IMG/VR virus record: IMGVR_UViG_3300027805_000033
Span: 1 to 40,827 of that record
DNA: 40,827 bases
From: a virus
Reading direction: 5' to 3' (one strand)
Part shown: one piece after another, positions 30,512 to 40,386 of the stretch
Layout: every line of letters begins with the position of its first letter
How positions within the stretch are numbered: position 1 is the first letter of the stretch
The notes under the pieces: model-generated
Seen by the model: only the letters and a program-made list of their open reading frames with translations
Database searches by the model: none
Told to the model about the DNA's origin: nothing
Position numbers and translations under genes: made by a program

Positions 30512-30648
30512 TGCCAGGAATGAAAAATACAAAAATGCCTAAGGGTAAGAAGACAAAACTTCCACCAGATTACGATGTGATTATGCCTGGTATGGGTTAC
30601 ACAAAGCCTAAGAAGAACAAGCCACCAAAGAAGATTAAGAAGAAGTAG
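30511..30648 (+). CDS. Small basic protein, 45 aa
   Basis: The frame starts at the TAATG overlap with terminase and encodes 45 residues (MPGMKNTKMPKGKKTKLPP; YDVIMPGMGYTKPKKNKPP; Lys tail). Very basic and Pro rich; likely disordered. Role unknown, perhaps DNA or portal binding. Confidence 0.6.
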   Translation: MPGMKNTKMPKGKKTKLPPDYDVIMPGMGYTKPKKNKPPKKIKKK

Positions 30649-30655
30649 GGATACT

Positions 30656-30961
30656 ATGGCAAAGAAAAAAGCACCAGCGAAGCCTAAAGGTAAAACTTCA
30701 GAGAAGGTTAAGAAACTTGCCACACCTAAAAGCAATGTTAAGGTTGTGCCAGCAGATAAAACTCTTCGTGATAGAAAAAATAGAGAATCTTTCTATGCTA
30801 CAGAAAAGGCTAAGTCAGGCGCAACCGCTGCTCAAAAAGCAGATGAGATGAACTATCAGATGCGTAAGCGCAGAAATTCTGCAGTATCAAGAATCAAGAC
30901 AATTAAAATTCGTTCAGGTGGCGCTGGCGCAGGCGGAATGTTTAACACAAAGAATCGATAG
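30656..30961 (+). CDS. Basic protein, 101 aa
   Basis: 101 residues, Lys/Arg/Ala rich (MAKKKAPAKPKGKTSEKVKK; FYATEKAKSGATAAQKADEM; MRKRRNSAVSRIKTIKIRSG) with a Gly-rich end (GGAGAGGMF). It sits between terminase and portal. A nucleic-acid-binding or head-assembly role is possible; no family recognised. Confidence 0.65.
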   Translation: MAKKKAPAKPKGKTSEKVKKLATPKSNVKVVPADKTLRDRKNRESFYATEKAKSGATAAQKADEMNYQMRKRRNSAVSRIKTIKIRSGGAGAGGMFNTKNR

Positions 30962-30969
30962 AGGAATAA

Positions 30970-32706
30970 ATGCTTACATCCAAAGAGGTCATAGCGAAGG
31001 TAACGCGCCTTCAGACTCGTTACGCTAAACGCGACCAGCGTATGCGTGACGTGCTATCAGTGCGTCAAGGAGATATCTCCAAGGTCTATCCTGCTATGTT
31101 CTCTGAGGATTATCCAAGACCGCTAGTAGCAAACTTTATTGATGTAGCTGCTCGTGACTTGGCAGAGGCTATGGCACCGCTTCCAGCCTTTGAATGCTCT
31201 GCAACAAATATGGTTTCAGATCAGGCTCGTAAGCAAGCCGATACTAGAACCCGCATTGCTAACTATTACGTTTCATCATCTGACCTACAGATACAAATGT
31301 ATTCTGGAGCAGACTGGTTTAACACCTACGGTATGCTCCCTGCAATCGTTGAGATGGATTACGAGACAAACAATCCTAGAATTCGTCTACTAAATCCTTT
31401 TGGAGTCTATCCAGAAATCGATAGATTCGGTAGAACTATCTCTATTACCCAGGTAGTTCAATCCGATGCAGAGACTATTGCTTCACAATACCCAGAGTTT
31501 GCCAAGCAAATCCTCGGCGGTAACTCCTACATCAACAACTCTCCTTATGTTTCTTTAGTTCGCTACCACGACAAAGACCAAGATTTAATCTTCTTACCTG
31601 AACGACAGAATCTAGTCCTTGCTAATATCCCCAATCCAATCGGCAGATGTTTAGCATCGGTAGCAGTTCGTGCATCCCTTGACGGTGAAGCTCGTGGACA
31701 ATTCGATGATGTTCTAGCGGTACAACTAGCACGTGCTCGTTTTGCTGTGCTACAAATTCAAGCAGCAGAAAAATCTATCCAAGCACCGATTGCTATTCCG
31801 CAGGATGTCCAAGAACTTGCTCTTGGCCCTGATGCGATTATGCGTTCTGCTAATCCCCAAGCAATTCGTCGAGTGCCGCTAGAACTTCCTCCTGGAGTAT
31901 TTGCTGAATCTGGAGTCTTAGAGCGAGAACTACGTCTCGGCTCACGTTACCCTGAAGTACGTAGCGGTAACTTAGATGCCTCCGTCGTCACCGGTCGCGG
32001 TGTACAGGCGTTGCAGGCTGGTTTTGATACACAAATCCGCAGCGCTCAAGCGCAGTTTGCCCGTCTCTTTACAGATATGGTTGCAATGTGCTTTGAGGTA
32101 GACGAGAAAATCTTTGGCAATATGACCAAAGAGATTCGCGGCTCTGAAGATGGCACACCATTTTCAATGAAGTATGTTCCATCTCGCGCCATTGGCGGCG
32201 AGTATGGAGTAGATGTTCGCTACGGAATTATGTCTGGTATGGATCCTAACCGTGCCATCATTGCGCTATTACAGATGCGTAGCGATAAGTTAGTTTCGCG
32301 TGATTATGTACGTCGTGAAATTCCGATGGAGCTTAATGTTACTCAAGAAGAACAACGTGTGGATATTGAAGAGATGCGTGATTCTCTCCGTGTTGCTGTT
32401 GCTCAGTACGCCCAGGCTATTCCAGCGCTTGCTGCACAAGGCCAAGATCCTTCTCAAATCGTTTCCCGAATCGCGGAAGTCATTAAGGGTCGTCAAAAAG
32501 GCAAGCAGTTAGAAACAATTATTCAAGAAGTATTTGAGCCTGAAGAGCCAGAGGTCCCAGAAGAAATGATGGGCGCACAAGTTCCAGCAGCAGGTATGGC
32601 CCCAGCCCCTGCCTCGCAGCCTAATCCAGAAATGATGACTGGTGCGGCCCCTGCTGCTGGCGCTCGTCCCGATATAGCAAGTTTGCTCGCGCAAATCGCA
32701 GGTTGA
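30970..32706 (+). CDS. Portal protein
   Basis: 578 residues. The N terminus (SKEVIAKVTRLQTRYAKRDQ), the wing-like beta part (YGMLPAIVEMDYETNNPRIR, LLNPFGVYPEIDRFGR), the long stem helix region (EARGQFDDVLAVQLARARFA) and the C-terminal Pro/Ala/Met tail (EEPEVPEEMMGAQVPAAGMA) agree with phage portals, and it follows terminase as usual. It forms the 12-fold ring through which DNA enters and leaves. GAGGAATAA lies before the ATG. Confidence 0.85.
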   Translation: MLTSKEVIAKVTRLQTRYAKRDQRMRDVLSVRQGDISKVYPAMFSEDYPRPLVANFIDVAARDLAEAMAPLPAFECSATNMVSDQARKQADTRTRIANYYVSSSDLQIQMYSGADWFNTYGMLPAIVEMDYETNNPRIRLLNPFGVYPEIDRFGRTISITQVVQSDAETIASQYPEFAKQILGGNSYINNSPYVSLVRYHDKDQDLIFLPERQNLVLANIPNPIGRCLASVAVRASLDGEARGQFDDVLAVQLARARFAVLQIQAAEKSIQAPIAIPQDVQELALGPDAIMRSANPQAIRRVPLELPPGVFAESGVLERELRLGSRYPEVRSGNLDASVVTGRGVQALQAGFDTQIRSAQAQFARLFTDMVAMCFEVDEKIFGNMTKEIRGSEDGTPFSMKYVPSRAIGGEYGVDVRYGIMSGMDPNRAIIALLQMRSDKLVSRDYVRREIPMELNVTQEEQRVDIEEMRDSLRVAVAQYAQAIPALAAQGQDPSQIVSRIAEVIKGRQKGKQLETIIQEVFEPEEPEVPEEMMGAQVPAAGMAPAPASQPNPEMMTGAAPAAGARPDIASLLAQIAG

Positions 32707-32727
32707 GCATAACCGAAGGAGGTGCAA

Positions 32728-32862
32728 ATGAATAAAAAAGGTAGCCGTGCTTCAGCTCCAGTGCAGAAGCCAACAGAAGGTAAGAAGGACACATCAAAGC
32801 CAAAAGGCGGAGATGTAAAGTTCGGATATGCCCCTGCCGGTCGTAGAGGTAAGCCAGCTTAA
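32728..32862 (+). CDS. Small basic protein, 44 aa
   Basis: The frame is preceded by GAAGGAGGTGCAA and encodes 44 residues (MNKKGSRASAPVQKPTEGKK; KPKGGDVKFGYAPAGRRG). Disordered and basic like the other micro-proteins of the head region. Confidence 0.6.
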   Translation: MNKKGSRASAPVQKPTEGKKDTSKPKGGDVKFGYAPAGRRGKPA

Positions 32863-32887
32863 ATAATTCAAGAGAATAGGACCGAGT

Positions 32888-33109
32888 GTGTTCAACGACG
32901 ATAACGAAGTTCCGCGCTCGGTCCAACGCTCTGATTTGTTAGTAGTTTTTACAGCATTCTTTCATAACTTGATATCATCATTTCACGCATTAACAGAAGA
33001 ACTTTTAGAATTAGCGGTCTATAACGCAAACCGCAAGAATAAGATAAACAAAGTCTGGAAAGACTTTTCTCAAGATTTAGAAAAAATACAGGAGGACAAC
33101 AATGGCTAG
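32888..33109 (+). CDS. Hypothetical helical protein, 73 aa
   Basis: GTG start. 73 residues: an acidic N terminus (FNDDNEVPRSVQRSD), an amphipathic or membrane-like helix (LLVVFTAFFHNLISSFHAL) and a charged helix (KINKVWKDFSQDLEKIQEDN). No family recognised. Overlaps the next gene by eight bases. Confidence 0.6.
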   Translation: MFNDDNEVPRSVQRSDLLVVFTAFFHNLISSFHALTEELLELAVYNANRKNKINKVWKDFSQDLEKIQEDNNG

Positions 33110-33503
33110 AGGTCCATTAGCAGGAGCGTCAGGCCCTGGCAAGTTCTCCAAGAGAACTGATTTGAATATGGGTTCTATTGCATACGGCGAAGGTGTAGAA
33201 ACCGCTGCTATTAAAAGCGGTGCACCAATGGCAAAAACACCAAGTGTTAATCCTACATCTCTATCTGAGCAGGGAATGGCACCTAGCCAACTAGAAAGAG
33301 TCACACCACTGTACGCACCAACACAACGTACCGATGAACCAATCACAGCAGGTATTCCTATGGGTGCTGGTCCTGGACCAGAAGTACTAGGTGCTGGACC
33401 TATGCGTCAAAAAACATCTGATGCACTTGCAAAGATGATTCCATTTGACACTACAGGTGAAATAACAATTCTTTACCAACAAGCCTTGGCACGAGGTGAT
33501 TAG
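33102..33503 (+). CDS. Virion-associated Gly/Pro-rich protein
   Basis: 133 residues with low-complexity GPLAGASGPGKFSKR, then PTQRTDEPITAGIPMGAGPG, and a helical end (DALAKMIPFDTTGEITILYQ). AGGAGG lies before the ATG. Coupled by TAGTG to the giant protein that follows. A role as internal virion or head-completion protein is inferred from place. Confidence 0.6.
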   Translation: MARGPLAGASGPGKFSKRTDLNMGSIAYGEGVETAAIKSGAPMAKTPSVNPTSLSEQGMAPSQLERVTPLYAPTQRTDEPITAGIPMGAGPGPEVLGAGPMRQKTSDALAKMIPFDTTGEITILYQQALARGD

Positions 33504-36500
33504 TGGCTGACAAATTCACAGCAGCCGCAGCCGCTGCTGGCTTAACCCCGGAAGAGCGCAAGCGAATTGAGAATCTAAGCAAAACAATCGCTAGCCATAG
33601 AGAACTTTCCAATCTGCCAGCAAACGTTGCGAAACAAGCATACGACTCAAAAACACCAGCACAACAACAGGCTTTAACTTCTGTTGCTGGAACTCAGCAA
33701 GCCCCGCGTCGCGGATGGTTGAGCACTGCTTGGCATTACACCCTTGGTGGCGCAGTTAATGTTCTAACCGAACTTTCTGATTTATCTACTCGCGCTTATC
33801 GAGCTGCCGCAATTCCATTATCACGTGGTGATATTGGTTTTGCTTGGGATGAAGCAAATGACAAAGGCGATACCGTATTTAACAAGGGTCGCGTTGAAGA
33901 TGCCCGTAAGAAGTTTGGTAATGCAACGGTCAATGTTGCACTTCAGGTAGCACAAGGTAAGAAACTATCTGACATTATCAACGTTGGAACTGAAGAAGAA
34001 AAGCAAGTTGCTCGTGTAGCACAGACTGGCGTCAAGTTACAGAATGGAACTTTAGACGGCGGAATCTTTCAGGATGCTTTAGATGCAGTCCAGGCTGCTA
34101 AGTATTCACCAGGTCGTCAGTTAGCTAACTTTTTACTGCCTGGTCAACTAGAAGGCTCAGGTCTTTTGTACCGCACCATCTCTGGTGTAACCGATGCTGC
34201 CTTTAGAATTGTTGCAGATCCTACCCTTGTAGCAGGAAAAGCAAAACGTTTATTTGATGTAAGTAGATATGCTGTTGATGTAGTAATCGGCGGCAATAAA
34301 GTGGACGAAGTATTTGCTCGTCCAGCCGTACAAAATTTTTGGAATGACTACGGTGCAAGTCTAAAGAAACTTAAGGATGCTACCGACAAAGGTGCAATGG
34401 ATGAGGCAGTAGCGGCCCGTAATAGGCTTAAAGCCTTAGCCCCTGAGTTTGGTCCTGCTGTAATCAATGCTTTCCTAAAAGCAGATGTCCCTGTAGAAAA
34501 CGCCCTTACTGCTAAAGCCTTCTTTGGGAATGCAAAGCAGGTAGATGAAATATTCTCTGGACAAGTCGGGCGCAAGCGCGTCTTGATTCCTAAACTAGAC
34601 CCACTACGTCAAATCCGCGTAGCAACAGTAACAACCGCTAATAGAATTTTTGACCTAGACCGTATGGGTTCTAAGTTTGTAGACGACCTATTTTTCGGTG
34701 GCGCTTCTACTACTGATGGTATCGCCGAGAAATTAATCAATGGTCGTAAAGAGATTGTTGAGCAGGTAACAGCCAATGAATCGTCTAAAGGTATAGCTAG
34801 ATTCTCAACGGCTATGATTCAACGTCGTTTAGATAGATTTAAGTCTAAGTTTGAGCGCATTCCATTCTTTGAGAATAATCAATTTAATGTATTAGAAAAA
34901 GATGCACAGACCAAGATTTACCAAATGGCACGTTTAGTATTGCCACAACGTGAGTCTAAGTTAATCTCCGAAGCATTTGGTGCTACAGAACAACTTGGTA
35001 AGCGTAAAGAAATTTTTTATGGCCTACAAGGTACTATTGCCGAAATTCGTGGTTTGAATGTAACTAAAGAAGGCAAGACTATCTTTGATGAAATCAGCGG
35101 TCGAGTCAAGCCAATGCACGCAGCTCGTAATGCTGATGGATATAACCCATCGCTTTTACCTAACGGCGAATCCGTAGCGCTTATCCTTTCGGATAACTCC
35201 GACTTTGTATCTACCTTAAGCCTACGCGATCTTGATAGAGCTTCTGCTCGGTCGGGCATAATCCAGCGTATGCTCGGTGTAGGTCACTCTAACTGGGTAG
35301 AGAAGATGACTTCTTACTGGTCATTCTTAACTCTTGCTGGTCCTCGTTACGCTGTTCGTAACGCAACAGAAGACTTGCTTGTTCACCTTGCAATCGGTGA
35401 ATCTCCTTGGGGATTGGTCAAAGGCCGTGCTCTTTCAACCCGTCTTCGTACTGCTCGTCAAGTTGAAAAGGGCTTGAGTGGTATGCAGAAGGTAGCCGAA
35501 ACTCCTCTTGGCAGCGTTATGCGTTTTGTCAATAAGAAAGAAGCAAAAGCCTACGGTGCAGCGATTGAAGCCGCACAAGGTGATGTAACTAAGGTCCGTG
35601 AGATTCTTGCTACCGCAATTAACGAAGGCAAGATTGCTCGATTCAACGAGCGTACTGGACTTGCTAAGTTTACTAAGGCTGACCGCGAACTACTTGCAGA
35701 GCAGATTCGCTTTGGTGACCTAGATAATGCTTTGGCTGACGTTGTAGAAGGTGGGCGTAATGCTTTCACCGGTATTGATTCTTACAATCGTACAGTTAAC
35801 TTTACTCGCAAGAACAAAGTTCGTACAGCAGAACTAACCTATACCTTACCTTCTAACTTCCGCAAAGCACGTGGTGGCAGGTTTAAGGAAATGGTACCTA
35901 CAGTTGCTGATGAATCTACCCTGGTAGCGCTTCTTATGCGTATCGGTTATTACTCTAACGATCGCTTGGGCGCTATTGCCGTTGCTAACTTGGCAGATGA
36001 TGTCGCTGAAGAAACAGTAGCGGTAACTAAGATATTCCAATGGCTAGATGACCCGAAGAATGCTAAGTTGGTTTCGGCATTCCGCCTTGAAGAAAACGGT
36101 GTATCTAAGCAAGAACACGCACAACGGGTTTATGATGCTGCAAAGCAACTATTCGTAAAGCGTGACGGCAAGCTGAATAACAACTTGCTAAACAAAGTCA
36201 GAGTCTTAGACGAAGCAACTGGTGAATATAAGATTGCTGGTCAGTTGACTATGGATGATTTGCCCAACATAGATGCAGACCTTCCAGACTTTATCGTAGG
36301 TCCAGCGCTAGTTCCTGTATCTGATTCAGATAACTACGCAGCTTCGATTATGGAGTGGGGTTGGGATTGGCTAGGCAATGCTAACGCCAGATTCTCCCGC
36401 GAACCTATGGTTTTATCTGAGGTAATTAAGATTCGTAAGCAGTTCAAGTCCAGCGGATTTGAGAACGCCTTTATTGCTGCATACAAGCGCGGCATAACAG

Positions 36501-38194
36501 ACCCAGATGGTCTAGCAAAAGCAGAACTTTCTGCCCGTCGTAAGTTGGCAGAGATTGCAGAAGATAGAGCAAGACTGCAAATCCTTGCATATGTTGATAA
36601 TCCTGCAGTACAAAGCCAGTTAGCATTCTCAGTTCGTAACTTTGCTCGTTTTTATCGCGCAACTGAAGACTTTTATCGCCGCTTTTACCGTGCAGTACGC
36701 TATAACCCTGAAGGATTAGCCCGTGCAGCCCTTACTTATGAGGGAATTACACACTCAGGCTTCGTCCAGAAGGACGATCAGGGTGAAGATTACTTCCTAT
36801 ACCCTGGAGTTCAGCAAGTTTATCGCGCTGTACAGACTGCAATGCAGGCTTTAGGTGTACCAGCAGAGTTCAAAGCACCACTTCCTGTAGAATTCGGTGC
36901 AAAACTTAAGATGATTACCCCATCTTTGAGCATTGACTCGGTAGTTCCTACCCTTGCTGGTCCATTATCTGGCGTATCTATCAAGGTTGTATCAAATCTT
37001 GTAAATATCTTTAGCCCAGGTGCAGCAGATACAATTACTCGCGTAACTCTTGGTAAGTATGCTGAGGGTCAGCCAATGGTTTCAGCATTCTTGCCAGCCC
37101 ATATCAACCGTATTTACTCAGCAATGAACCAGAATGACCGTGATGGTCAGTATGCTTCAGCTTGGCGCAAGGCAGTTACTTACCTTGAAGCATCAGGTCA
37201 CGGCCTAAAGCAGAAATACACCACAGATGAAGAAGGTAATGAGGTAGCAGTTCCGTTCACCGCTGCAGAACTTGATGAATACCGTCGTAGAGTAAAGAAC
37301 ATTACTGTTGGTATCTTAGGTCTACGTGTTGTATATGGCTTTGTTGCTCCAGCATCACCACAAGTCACACTCAAGAGTGATATGGCTGACTGGGTTCGTG
37401 ATAACGGTGAGGCTTCATTCAAGCAAGTTTGGTACGGAATCCTAGATAAATCTGGCGATTACGACTCTGCTATGAAGGAATGGGTACGTCTATTCCCAGA
37501 TCAAATGCCATTTACGGTATCTGAATCAGAGCGTTCAACGGTTTCTTACTTCCGTTACGCACAGGAATCTGGTGACTTTGTAGACCAAAACCAAGAACTA
37601 TTCAAGCAGTTCAAGCAAGGCGCAGCCTTCTTGATACCGCATAAAGGCGGATTCTCTTGGGATGCTTACCGGACTATGACCGATATGGGTCTGCGTCAGA
37701 ATAAGCAAGTCGATTCTTTCTTGCGTGAGGCACAAGTTGCTGCAGATATGCAGACATACTATGAGCGTAAGAACGATTACGAGGCTTCACTTGAGAAAGT
37801 TGGTACGGACTTTGAGCGTCAACAACTACGTGCTGAGTGGACTAACTGGGCAACCCTATTCAAAGCAGGACGACCATTGGTACAGGAAGAACTAGCCCAA
37901 GGTGGACGTAAGGCTGTAGAACGCATTAATGCGCTTAATGATCTCAAGGCAATGCTTGATAGTGGCGCTGCGGATAAAGCAGCACCAGATACTGTAACCA
38001 AATTGCGCGAGATGACTGACCTATATTACCAATATAAAAAGGCTGTTGACCAACTTAACCTGATTAGCGGTGGTTCTACTTTAGCCCGTTGGGAAAAAGA
38101 TAACACAATAATCAAGATGCGTAAGTTGTCAGAGTTTAACGAAAACACAATGAACGCATATAACCTGTTGTTCGGAAGATTACTAGGAGACTAA
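33503..38194 (+). CDS. Giant internal virion / DNA-ejection protein
   Basis: 1563 residues, the largest gene, GTG start at the TAGTG overlap. Mostly helical with no transmembrane or coiled-coil tape pattern. Recognisable stretches: YTLGGAVNVLTELSDL near the N terminus, WSFLTLAGPRYAVRNATEDL at about residue 605 (a pattern seen in large internal proteins of phages), FSVRNFARFYRATEDFYRRF at about residue 1050, and VVPTLAGPLSGVSIKVVSNL. T7-like and related short-tailed phages carry such large internal core proteins, which leave the head with the DNA and build a channel through the cell envelope. No transglycosylase or peptidase motif was clear. With no tape measure elsewhere this is the best candidate for the ejection apparatus. 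Confidence 0.7.
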   Translation: MADKFTAAAAAAGLTPEERKRIENLSKTIASHRELSNLPANVAKQAYDSKTPAQQQALTSVAGTQQAPRRGWLSTAWHYTLGGAVNVLTELSDLSTRAYRAAAIPLSRGDIGFAWDEANDKGDTVFNKGRVEDARKKFGNATVNVALQVAQGKKLSDIINVGTEEEKQVARVAQTGVKLQNGTLDGGIFQDALDAVQAAKYSPGRQLANFLLPGQLEGSGLLYRTISGVTDAAFRIVADPTLVAGKAKRLFDVSRYAVDVVIGGNKVDEVFARPAVQNFWNDYGASLKKLKDATDKGAMDEAVAARNRLKALAPEFGPAVINAFLKADVPVENALTAKAFFGNAKQVDEIFSGQVGRKRVLIPKLDPLRQIRVATVTTANRIFDLDRMGSKFVDDLFFGGASTTDGIAEKLINGRKEIVEQVTANESSKGIARFSTAMIQRRLDRFKSKFERIPFFENNQFNVLEKDAQTKIYQMARLVLPQRESKLISEAFGATEQLGKRKEIFYGLQGTIAEIRGLNVTKEGKTIFDEISGRVKPMHAARNADGYNPSLLPNGESVALILSDNSDFVSTLSLRDLDRASARSGIIQRMLGVGHSNWVEKMTSYWSFLTLAGPRYAVRNATEDLLVHLAIGESPWGLVKGRALSTRLRTARQVEKGLSGMQKVAETPLGSVMRFVNKKEAKAYGAAIEAAQGDVTKVREILATAINEGKIARFNERTGLAKFTKADRELLAEQIRFGDLDNALADVVEGGRNAFTGIDSYNRTVNFTRKNKVRTAELTYTLPSNFRKARGGRFKEMVPTVADESTLVALLMRIGYYSNDRLGAIAVANLADDVAEETVAVTKIFQWLDDPKNAKLVSAFRLEENGVSKQEHAQRVYDAAKQLFVKRDGKLNNNLLNKVRVLDEATGEYKIAGQLTMDDLPNIDADLPDFIVGPALVPVSDSDNYAASIMEWGWDWLGNANARFSREPMVLSEVIKIRKQFKSSGFENAFIAAYKRGITDPDGLAKAELSARRKLAEIAEDRARLQILAYVDNPAVQSQLAFSVRNFARFYRATEDFYRRFYRAVRYNPEGLARAALTYEGITHSGFVQKDDQGEDYFLYPGVQQVYRAVQTAMQALGVPAEFKAPLPVEFGAKLKMITPSLSIDSVVPTLAGPLSGVSIKVVSNLVNIFSPGAADTITRVTLGKYAEGQPMVSAFLPAHINRIYSAMNQNDRDGQYASAWRKAVTYLEASGHGLKQKYTTDEEGNEVAVPFTAAELDEYRRRVKNITVGILGLRVVYGFVAPASPQVTLKSDMADWVRDNGEASFKQVWYGILDKSGDYDSAMKEWVRLFPDQMPFTVSESERSTVSYFRYAQESGDFVDQNQELFKQFKQGAAFLIPHKGGFSWDAYRTMTDMGLRQNKQVDSFLREAQVAADMQTYYERKNDYEASLEKVGTDFERQQLRAEWTNWATLFKAGRPLVQEELAQGGRKAVERINALNDLKAMLDSGAADKAAPDTVTKLREMTDLYYQYKKAVDQLNLISGGSTLARWEKDNTIIKMRKLSEFNENTMNAYNLLFGRLLGD

Positions 38195-38195
38195 A

Positions 38196-38792
38196 GTGGC
38201 AGAAGAAGTAACGTTTACGGACTTTGTAAAGGCTATCTCTCAGTCTCCTGAAGATGTCCGTCTACGCCTAGCCAAGCAACTTAAGAAGGCTGGCCTATAC
38301 AGCGGAACACCTAGCGGCAAGTTTAATAACTCTATGTATGACGCACTTACAAAGGCTGAAACAAAGCGCGTTCAGTTGGCTACAATTACTGGCCCTATAG
38401 ATCGTTTCAACTTTATTGACGATTTAGCTACAGAAGGAACTGCCAAGACTGGCGCTAAGAAGGGTCCATCCAAAGTAACTTCTCGTACTATTTCCGAGCC
38501 TAAAGAGTTCTTTGATGATGTTGATGCAGTCACCCGCGAATACCTTGGTCGAGAACTTCCTGCTGCTGCCAAGAAAAAACTGTCCGAAAAATATATTCAA
38601 AAACAAAAGTCTGGTCAACTAGATGTTACAACTACGTATAACACCGATGGCTCATTCCGGCAGACTACTGGCGGCGGAGTGACACCAGAGCAGTTCTTTA
38701 TTGAAGAGATTTCAAATAGCGATGAGGCTAGGGCTAACAAAGCCCTTAAAGGCTACAACATCCTGCTTAACTTGTTTGGAGGTCTACGTTAA
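38196..38792 (+). CDS. Virion-associated protein, 198 aa
   Basis: GTG start after TAGGAGACTAAA. 198 residues, helical: VTFTDFVKAISQSPEDVRLR, LAKQLKKAGLYSGTPSGKFN, YDALTKAETKRVQLA. The first 60 residues look like a small peptidoglycan-binding-type or LysM-unlike helical bundle (the KKAGLYSGTPSG turn is reminiscent), but this is not certain. C terminus EEISNSDEARANKALKGYN. Coupled to the next gene by TAATG. Confidence 0.6.
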   Translation: MAEEVTFTDFVKAISQSPEDVRLRLAKQLKKAGLYSGTPSGKFNNSMYDALTKAETKRVQLATITGPIDRFNFIDDLATEGTAKTGAKKGPSKVTSRTISEPKEFFDDVDAVTREYLGRELPAAAKKKLSEKYIQKQKSGQLDVTTTYNTDGSFRQTTGGGVTPEQFFIEEISNSDEARANKALKGYNILLNLFGGLR

Positions 38793-40384
38793 TGGCACTA
38801 GACCAAACAGAACAACGCCTCCGTATGGAGTTGCGTCGCAAAAAGTCTGCACTCCAAAATGCTATCAGCGATGCTGCTGTTCAAAAGCGCCTAGCTGAAA
38901 GCGTCAGCGAAACCCCAGAGCGTCGTGCTAAGGCTCGTGCTAAGTATACTCAACTTCAATCTCAAGTAACAAAACTTCGCACAGATGTTAAGAAAATTGA
39001 AGGTGACGTAAAGAAGGAACAAGGGCGTAAAGAAGCAGAAGAAGTCAAGAAGAACTATGACCGTTTGAAAAGTCAATATGATCTAGTAATTGACAAGACC
39101 AGTCCAGAAGCTGCTGCATTAGCAAATAAAGTTAATGCTGAAGTAAAGAAATTAAATAACGCTTATCAGGCATCGGGTCAAACCACCAGAGTCTCTGCTA
39201 TTGGCGCAGTTAGTTCTAAGAAAGTACAACCAAATGTTGTGCCACAGGGAAGTCTACCATTTGGTGGTAAGTCAGTTACGGGTGCTGAGATATCTAAACT
39301 TGAACCCATTCCTACCACTGCAACTGGTCCAGTTGGCCCAGGTTCAGGATCTTCAAAGACAGGCACTGGCACCAAGGCTACTGGTCCAGTTGTAACTGAA
39401 ACAACAGCAACTGGCGATAATGTTAAAACAAAAGAACAACGTTATGCAGATGCTATTGCTTTGGCTATGAAGCAATACAATATGCCAGATATTATTTTCC
39501 GTAATGTTGGTAGTCTTGGTCTTTTACTTAAGAAATATTTAGATGATAAGTTAACTGATGAACAGTTTGCGCTAGAGATTCAGAACGACCCTTGGTATCG
39601 CAGTAACTCTGCTGAAATCAAGGCTCGCTACGTCCAGTTGTTTAACTACGAAGACCTTGTAAAAAGCGGTCGCGCTATGGGTACAACTGACTATGAGCAA
39701 CAGATTGCTCGTATAACTCGTACTATCCAAGCAAAAGCACGAGAGATGAATGGCATTGAGATTCCCGATGACCAAGCAAAACTCATTGCTAAAGACCTTT
39801 ATATCTTCAATCTAGCCGATGACCCAGCGGTTCTTACTGAGCGCTTAGTGTCTTTCATCCGCCCTAGTGGTGGAATGATTGGCGGTCAGCCAACTATTGG
39901 CTACGGTGGACAGGCTCTTCAGGCTTACCAAAGCCTTCAGGCTATTGCTAAGGCTAACGGTTTCAAACTAGAAGACATCCTTCCTAAAGATATTAACGGC
40001 AAGCCTATGACTGCCGAAGGAACTCTAGAGCAATTAGCTCTCGGTAAGTTAGATATTAACCGTATTGCCCAAGACGTTCGTAAGTTGGCTGCAGTTGGTC
40101 AACCCGACTATGTAAAAGACCTTCTTGGTCAAGGATATGACCTAGAATATATCTACGCTCCATATCGCCAGCGTATGTCTGCAGTTCTTGAACTAGATCC
40201 AAACACTATTTCACTTACTGACCCAACCTTACGTATGGGTATCAGCAAGGAAGGCGATATGAATTTATATGACTTCGAGAAGGCTCTTCGTAAAGACACT
40301 CGTTGGCAATACACACAAAATGCAAGAGAAGAAGTATCCAATTCAGTTCTTGGTGTACTTCGTGACTTCGGATTCCAGGGGTAA
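38792..40384 (+). CDS. Virion-associated protein with coiled coil, 530 aa
   Basis: 530 residues. Residues 1-115 form a strongly charged coiled coil (KYTQLQSQVTKLRTDVKKIE and following), then a Gly/Thr/Pro linker (TTATGPVGPGSGSSKTGTG). From about residue 215 a helical domain (MPDIIFRNVGSLGLLLKKYL, DDKLTDEQFALEIQNDPWYR) resembles part of the next gene product. Later: LLGQGYDLEYIYAPYRQRMS and LELDPNTISLTDPTLRMGIS. Probably part of the internal core or ejection complex with its two neighbours. Confidence 0.65.
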   Translation: MALDQTEQRLRMELRRKKSALQNAISDAAVQKRLAESVSETPERRAKARAKYTQLQSQVTKLRTDVKKIEGDVKKEQGRKEAEEVKKNYDRLKSQYDLVIDKTSPEAAALANKVNAEVKKLNNAYQASGQTTRVSAIGAVSSKKVQPNVVPQGSLPFGGKSVTGAEISKLEPIPTTATGPVGPGSGSSKTGTGTKATGPVVTETTATGDNVKTKEQRYADAIALAMKQYNMPDIIFRNVGSLGLLLKKYLDDKLTDEQFALEIQNDPWYRSNSAEIKARYVQLFNYEDLVKSGRAMGTTDYEQQIARITRTIQAKAREMNGIEIPDDQAKLIAKDLYIFNLADDPAVLTERLVSFIRPSGGMIGGQPTIGYGGQALQAYQSLQAIAKANGFKLEDILPKDINGKPMTAEGTLEQLALGKLDINRIAQDVRKLAAVGQPDYVKDLLGQGYDLEYIYAPYRQRMSAVLELDPNTISLTDPTLRMGISKEGDMNLYDFEKALRKDTRWQYTQNAREEVSNSVLGVLRDFGFQG

Positions 40385-40386
40385 CA